The notes beneath the pieces are model-generated. The model was not told the DNA's origin and made no database searches. It saw only the letters and a list, made by a program, of their open reading frames with translations. DNA of 64,000 nucleotides from Bordetella petrii. GTDB taxonomy: Bacteria; Pseudomonadota; Gammaproteobacteria; Burkholderiales; Burkholderiaceae_B. The stretch is from the NCBI RefSeq assembly GCF_017356245.1, contig NZ_JAFMZZ010000004.1, forward strand, positions 937,163 through 1,001,162. Reading direction: 5' to 3'. Position numbers and translations under genes: made by a program. Each line of letters opens with the position of its first letter. The stretch's first letter is position 1. This document shows positions 60,433 through 64,000 of the stretch, piece by piece.

Positions 60433-61422
60433 CTAGATCTTGTAGGTTTCGTAGGTGCCGGGATGGAACAGCTCGTCCACCGCAACGTGGCGGGACGACA
60501 GGCCCTGCGCGTGGTGATGGCGGGTGAATGCCTCCAGCGTGGGCCGGTTGGCGTCGACGCCGTAGGCCCAGTAGTTTTCGCCCAGAGTGTCGCGCGCGGC
60601 CTTGAGCTGTTCTTCGACAAAGGGCAGCGTGACCTTGGTGGCGGACGTGTCTTCGAGCTTGGCCAGCGCCGCCGCCTTCGACTGCTCGAAAGCCTTCAGC
60701 AGCGCGCCCGGCAGCCACGGGTGCTGCTCGGCCAGGGTCTTGCGCACGCCCACCACGTGCATGATGGGAAAAATGCCCGTGCGCTTGTAGTAGTCCTTGG
60801 CCACCGCGGTGGGGTCGTCGAACAGCCAGCCGACGTCGGGGTTGGCGCGCGCCGCGCCGAAGGGTGCGCGGGGCGCCATGAAGCCCTCGATCTCGCCGCG
60901 GTCCAGCATGTCCGAAATCGTGGTCGACGGCGGGGCGTCGATCATTTTCACGTCGTCCGGCAGCTGCAGCTTGATCTTCTCGGGCCGGCCGGGCTGGTCG
61001 ATGCCGCCGCGCACCCAGGTCACGTCCGACGGCCTGACGCCGTAGTCGTCGTGCAGCAGCGCGCGCGCCCATACGTTGGCGGTGAGCTGATATTCGGGGA
61101 TGCCGATGCGCTTGCCCTTCAGGTCTTGCGGCGACTTGATGCGGTCTTTGCGCACATAGATAGAGGTATGGCGGAACGCGCGCGACAGGAAAATGGGCAG
61201 CGCGATGTAGGGACAGTCGCCCCGGGCATGCTTGACCAGGTAGCTGCTGAATGACAGCTCGCTGATGTCGAAGTCCTGGAAGCGGAATGCGCGGAAGAAC
61301 ATCTCTTCCGGGTTCAGCAGCATGAAAGTGGGGTCCACCCCGTCAATCTGCACGGCGCCGTCGTACAGCGCGCGGTTGCGGTCGTAGTCGCCCATGGCGA
61401 TGGAAAGCGGTAGCTTGGCCAA
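60433..61422 (-). CDS. pht5: 4,5-dihydroxyphthalate decarboxylase
   Basis: A 329-residue cytoplasmic protein with a periplasmic-binding-protein-like fold but no signal peptide: LPLSIAMGDYDRNRALYDGA, FDISELSFSSYLVKHARGDC, IALPIFLSRAFRHTSIYVRK, GKRIGIPEYQLTANVWARAL and HPWLPGALLKAFEQSKAAAL. These are hallmarks of Pht5, which removes CO2 from 4,5-dihydroxyphthalate to give protocatechuate. Its presence marks the ortho-phthalate pathway rather than iso- or terephthalate. Confidence 0.9.
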   Translation of the reverse strand: MAKLPLSIAMGDYDRNRALYDGAVQIDGVDPTFMLLNPEEMFFRAFRFQDFDISELSFSSYLVKHARGDCPYIALPIFLSRAFRHTSIYVRKDRIKSPQDLKGKRIGIPEYQLTANVWARALLHDDYGVRPSDVTWVRGGIDQPGRPEKIKLQLPDDVKMIDAPPSTTISDMLDRGEIEGFMAPRAPFGAARANPDVGWLFDDPTAVAKDYYKRTGIFPIMHVVGVRKTLAEQHPWLPGALLKAFEQSKAAALAKLEDTSATKVTLPFVEEQLKAARDTLGENYWAYGVDANRPTLEAFTRHHHAQGLSSRHVAVDELFHPGTYETYKI

Positions 61423-61437
61423 CGTGGTCTCCTGGAT

Positions 61438-62757
61438 TCAAGCGGTGGTCTGGTAGTTGCCGGCCAGTTCGGGGTCGTTGCCGGGCTGCGCGCCGGCCGG
61501 CCGCGCGGTGAACTCGCGCCAGTCTGTGGTCTTGGGCACGATGGCCTGGAACGAGCAGACTTCGGCGGGAATGCGCAGCGCGCCCGTGCCGATCGCGGCT
61601 TCGCCTTTCTGGAACGCCTGCACGGCTTCGAGCATCTGGCGGCGGAATTCGACGATGGCCAGGTCGCTGGCGCCCAGGCGCTCTTCCGCGCGGTTCGCCA
61701 GCGGACCCATGGTGATCCACATGGCGATGTCCTGGTTCGGAAAGCCGCGTATGCCGGTGAAGTTGCCGGCCTTCATGGCCTGGCGGTCCTGCCAGAAGCG
61801 GTTTTCGGGGTTGCGCAGCGGCCGGTAGCGCTCGTCCAGGTCGATGCCCACGCTGGTGCCCAGAAACCGGCGCCAGGTCTCGGTATCGGGCGTGGTGGCT
61901 TTTTCGCCCCAGGCGATGAAATAGAACGCCGTGCTGGTGTCGTCCCGAGGCACGTTGACGTTGGCCACGTTGTACAGGTTATTGGGCGGAATCAGCACCG
62001 TGCCGGGCGCCACGAACACGGTAGAGCGCACATAGTCGTTCTGCGCCGCGTTGGTGATCGGCCGGCGGATCGCCGCGTAGCGAAAGCCGAACGAGGCGCG
62101 CTGCACCTGCAGGCGCGGCGCCTTGTCGGTGGACGGGCGCAGCCAGTTCTTGTCGGTGGCCTCGGCGCCGCCGACGCGCGCCGGCACGAAATCCGACGAG
62201 TGCAGGCTGGAGCTGTGCGCGGAATCGATCGCGCCTTCCAGGATTTGCGCCCAGTTGCACGGAATGATCACTTTGGCGATGCTGACCTTGGCGTCGGCGG
62301 TGGGCGCCCAGGGCGGCGGCGCGAAGTCGGGAATGTCGTCCTGCGGGCCCATGTAGGCCCAGATGACGCCGCCCCATTCCTGCACCTTGTAGGCTTTGTG
62401 CTTGACTTTCTGCGCCATGGTGCTGGCGGCCGGCTCGGACACCATTTCGATCACGGTGCCCTCCACGTCCATCTTCCAGCCGTGGTACAGGCAGCGCAGT
62501 CCGCATTCTTCGTTGCGGCCGTACACCAGCGACACGCGCCGGTGCGGACAGTATTCGTCCATGACGCCGACGCGGCCGTCGGTGTCGCGGAACACCACCA
62601 GGTCTTCGCCCAGCACGCGCGCCTGCACCGGGTCGCCGTCCGGCTCGCTGACCTCTTCGCTCAGGCACACGGGTGTCCAGTGCCTGCGCATCAATTGGCC
62701 CATGGGCGCGTCGCCGACTACCCGGCACAGCAGTTCATTTTCTTCAGTCGTCAACAT
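61438..62757 (-). CDS. pht3: phthalate 4,5-dioxygenase oxygenase component
   Basis: A 439-residue Rieske oxygenase. The [2Fe-2S] site is Cys70-x-His72 in DEYCPHRRVSLVYG and Cys89-x2-His92 in LRCLYHGWKMDVEG. The mononuclear-iron site is in AQILEGAIDSAHSSSLHSSD (Asp/His/His). It resembles phthalate dioxygenase (OphA2/Pht3) in size. It is the second gene of the operon, after a Bug protein, and gives the cis-4,5-dihydrodiol from phthalate with electrons from Pht2. Confidence 0.93.
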   Translation of the reverse strand: MLTTEENELLCRVVGDAPMGQLMRRHWTPVCLSEEVSEPDGDPVQARVLGEDLVVFRDTDGRVGVMDEYCPHRRVSLVYGRNEECGLRCLYHGWKMDVEGTVIEMVSEPAASTMAQKVKHKAYKVQEWGGVIWAYMGPQDDIPDFAPPPWAPTADAKVSIAKVIIPCNWAQILEGAIDSAHSSSLHSSDFVPARVGGAEATDKNWLRPSTDKAPRLQVQRASFGFRYAAIRRPITNAAQNDYVRSTVFVAPGTVLIPPNNLYNVANVNVPRDDTSTAFYFIAWGEKATTPDTETWRRFLGTSVGIDLDERYRPLRNPENRFWQDRQAMKAGNFTGIRGFPNQDIAMWITMGPLANRAEERLGASDLAIVEFRRQMLEAVQAFQKGEAAIGTGALRIPAEVCSFQAIVPKTTDWREFTARPAGAQPGNDPELAGNYQTTA

Positions 62758-62847
62758 AGGGGCTCCTTCATGTCGGGATAAGGCGCGCGATGGGCCGCGG
62801 CGCGCGGGTCCGGGGTGTTCCGCCCCGCGCGCCGCCCGGGGACAGGG

Positions 62848-63861
62848 CTAGTCGGCCTTGATCCCCGCCGCCTGGATCGCGCTTTGATAGCGTTTGGCTT
62901 CGTCATCGATCGCGGCTTCGTATTCGGCGGGCGTGCCGCCGACGGGCTCGATGCCCAGCGTGTTGAACTGTTTCACGACGGCGGCGTCCTTGACCGCCTT
63001 GGCGATGGCCGCGCTGAGCTTCTGCACCGCGAAATCGGGCGTGCCGGTGGGGGCCAGCGCGCCCACCGTGACGGCGAAGTTGAAGCCGGGAATGATTTCG
63101 GAAATGGCCGGGATATCGGGCGCCAGGGCCGAGCGCTTGCCGGCGTTGGTGGCCAGGATCCTGGCCTGGCCCTTGTCGGCGAAGCCCGACAGCGAGGGCA
63201 GGGCGGCGAACACCACATCGACCTGATTGCCGATCATGGCCGGCACCGACTGGCCCGAGCCGCGGAACGGCACGTGACTGATGTCGAGCTTCAGCGCGAT
63301 CTTCATGGCTTCCATGGTGAGATGGTGCGAGCTGCCGACGCCCGACGAGCCGTAGTTCATGACCCCCGGCTTGGCCTTCACGCGCTTCACGAAATCCTGC
63401 AGCGAGGTGATGCCGGTTTGCGTGCTGGTGGCCAGGAACAGCGGCGAGGTGGCGATCAGCGAAACCGGCACGAAGTCGCGCTTGGGGTCATAGGGCAGGT
63501 TCTTGTACAGCGACGGGTTGATGGACATCATCGAGCCGTCGGTGACCAGGTACGAATAGCCGTCGGCCGGGCTGCTGGCCAGCGCCTGCGCGGCGACGAC
63601 GCCGTTGGCGCCGGGCTTGTTTTCCACCACGACGGGCTGGCCCATGCTGATCGTGAGGCCTTGCGCCACCACGCGCGCCACGGTGTCGGGCAGGCCGCCC
63701 GCGGCATAGGGAACGATGAAGCGGATGGGGCGCGACGGGAACTGCGAGGCCTGTTCGGCCTGCGCGGCGGCCGGCAGCGCAAGGCCCAGCGAAGCGCTGA
63801 GCAGCGATGCCAGGATGACGCTACAGCCCTGGCGGCGAAGTGCTGATCGATTGTGAATCAT
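62848..63861 (-). CDS. TctC/Bug-family binding protein, probable phthalate receptor
   Basis: A 337-residue Bug protein; signal peptide about residues 1-35 (ending ALPAAAQA-EQ). Mature region FPSRPIRFIVPYAAGGLPDT with an AAGGLPD variant of the ligand loop, then VENKPGANGVVAAQALASSP, and FVKRVKAKPGVMNYGSSGVG. It is promoter-proximal in the phthalate operon. By analogy with TphC for terephthalate it probably binds phthalate, but no membrane partner is in the window. Confidence 0.9.
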   Translation of the reverse strand: MIHNRSALRRQGCSVILASLLSASLGLALPAAAQAEQASQFPSRPIRFIVPYAAGGLPDTVARVVAQGLTISMGQPVVVENKPGANGVVAAQALASSPADGYSYLVTDGSMMSINPSLYKNLPYDPKRDFVPVSLIATSPLFLATSTQTGITSLQDFVKRVKAKPGVMNYGSSGVGSSHHLTMEAMKIALKLDISHVPFRGSGQSVPAMIGNQVDVVFAALPSLSGFADKGQARILATNAGKRSALAPDIPAISEIIPGFNFAVTVGALAPTGTPDFAVQKLSAAIAKAVKDAAVVKQFNTLGIEPVGGTPAEYEAAIDDEAKRYQSAIQAAGIKAD

Positions 63862-63958
63862 GAGTCTCTCTCCGTTTTTCTTGGCACGTTCTTTAATGGG
63901 ATAGGCCTGGGCGTCGTGCGCCTTTTGCGCAACCAGCGATGTCGTGACGTGCAGCCAA

Positions 63959-63987
63959 ATAATATTAGATAGCTAAGAATAATTCAA
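63959..63987 (-). promoter_or_regulatory. candidate promoter of the phthalate operon
   Basis: On the minus strand: TTGAAT (63987-63982), a 17-bp spacer, then TATTAT (63964-63959), reading towards the Bug/pht3-pht5-pht2-pht4-marR operon, with a leader of about 90 bases and an AGAGAGA ribosome-type site before the ATG at 63861. The region is AT-rich in contrast to its surroundings. Confidence 0.75.
63965..63976. promoter_or_regulatory. candidate MarR operator
   Basis: TTAGATAGCTAA on the + strand, an imperfect 12-bp palindrome (TTAG/CTAA arms) that lies inside the spacer and abuts the -10 of the phthalate promoter. Position and AT-rich arms fit repression by the MarR protein encoded at 57562. 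Confidence 0.5.
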
Positions 63988-64000
63988 CGAGTCGAGACGC

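Noticed and set aside
1..64000. CRISPR array, prophage, insertion sequence or integrative element.
   Set aside because: No regularly spaced direct repeats, transposase, integrase or phage structural genes were seen; encapsulin has an HK97 fold but is a known cellular nanocompartment with cargo.

Overview
The window is GC-rich and gene-dense beta-proteobacterial DNA, most likely from the Alcaligenaceae (Bordetella/Achromobacter group). The evidence is the ctaD-ctaE-SURF1-ctaA-ctaB-SCO order with the short DUF2970, twin-transmembrane and DUF3717 genes, a PhaM-like granule protein, and five separate TctC/Bug-type solute-binding proteins without TctA/TctB partners. The species cannot be fixed from the sequence alone.

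Layout. (1) 1-6126: aa3-type cytochrome c oxidase structural and assembly genes, starting inside ctaD; the Cox11/CtaG gene expected between ctaD and ctaE is absent. (2) 6180-10705: small housekeeping genes, phaM, glmU and an MFS exporter. (3) 10715-16343: an IclR-controlled catabolic cluster with flavin reductase, Bug protein, RidA, amidohydrolase, FAH-family enzyme and an HpaH-type hydratase. (4) 16405-23005: ugd plus a glycosyltransferase, an Lrp-type regulator, glmS, and a hipBA module with a perfect 26-bp operator palindrome. (5) 23460-36870: a capsule operon of the Salmonella Vi-antigen type, in the order tviB, tviD, tviE, vexA, vexB, vexC, vexD, vexE, vexL, preceded by an AT-rich 350-bp leader. 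(6) 36917-44193: a mixed region with a 3-hydroxyisobutyrate dehydrogenase-family enzyme, a beta-propeller lipoprotein, a divergent MocR/PaiB pair and an MFS gene. (7) 44383-48772: DUF2945, DUF488, a DyP peroxidase with an encapsulin-targeting tail, its encapsulin shell, and a CLC chloride channel overlapping the shell gene. (8) 48782-57143: a seven-gene catabolic operon (SMP-30, three Bug proteins, hydroxyacid dehydrogenase, RraA-like, amidohydrolase) divergent from an IclR regulator, with a paralogous amidohydrolase beyond it. (9) 57562-63861: an ortho-phthalate operon (Bug protein, oxygenase Pht3, decarboxylase Pht5, reductase Pht2, dihydrodiol dehydrogenase Pht4) ending in a MarR gene; a well-formed promoter at the window edge has a palindrome in its spacer.

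The region most worth study is the capsule operon. Its ABC-transporter ATPase (VexC) keeps the family fold in sequence but has lost Walker A, the signature motif, the Walker B acidic pair and the H-loop histidine. Its membrane partner VexB carries an extra N-terminal domain of about 205 residues. The UDP-sugar 4-epimerase gene (tviC) is missing, and the operon ends in a periplasmic pectate-lyase-like gene (vexL type). Together these suggest a modified Vi-type export machine whose energy source and polymer sugar are not those of the Salmonella model.
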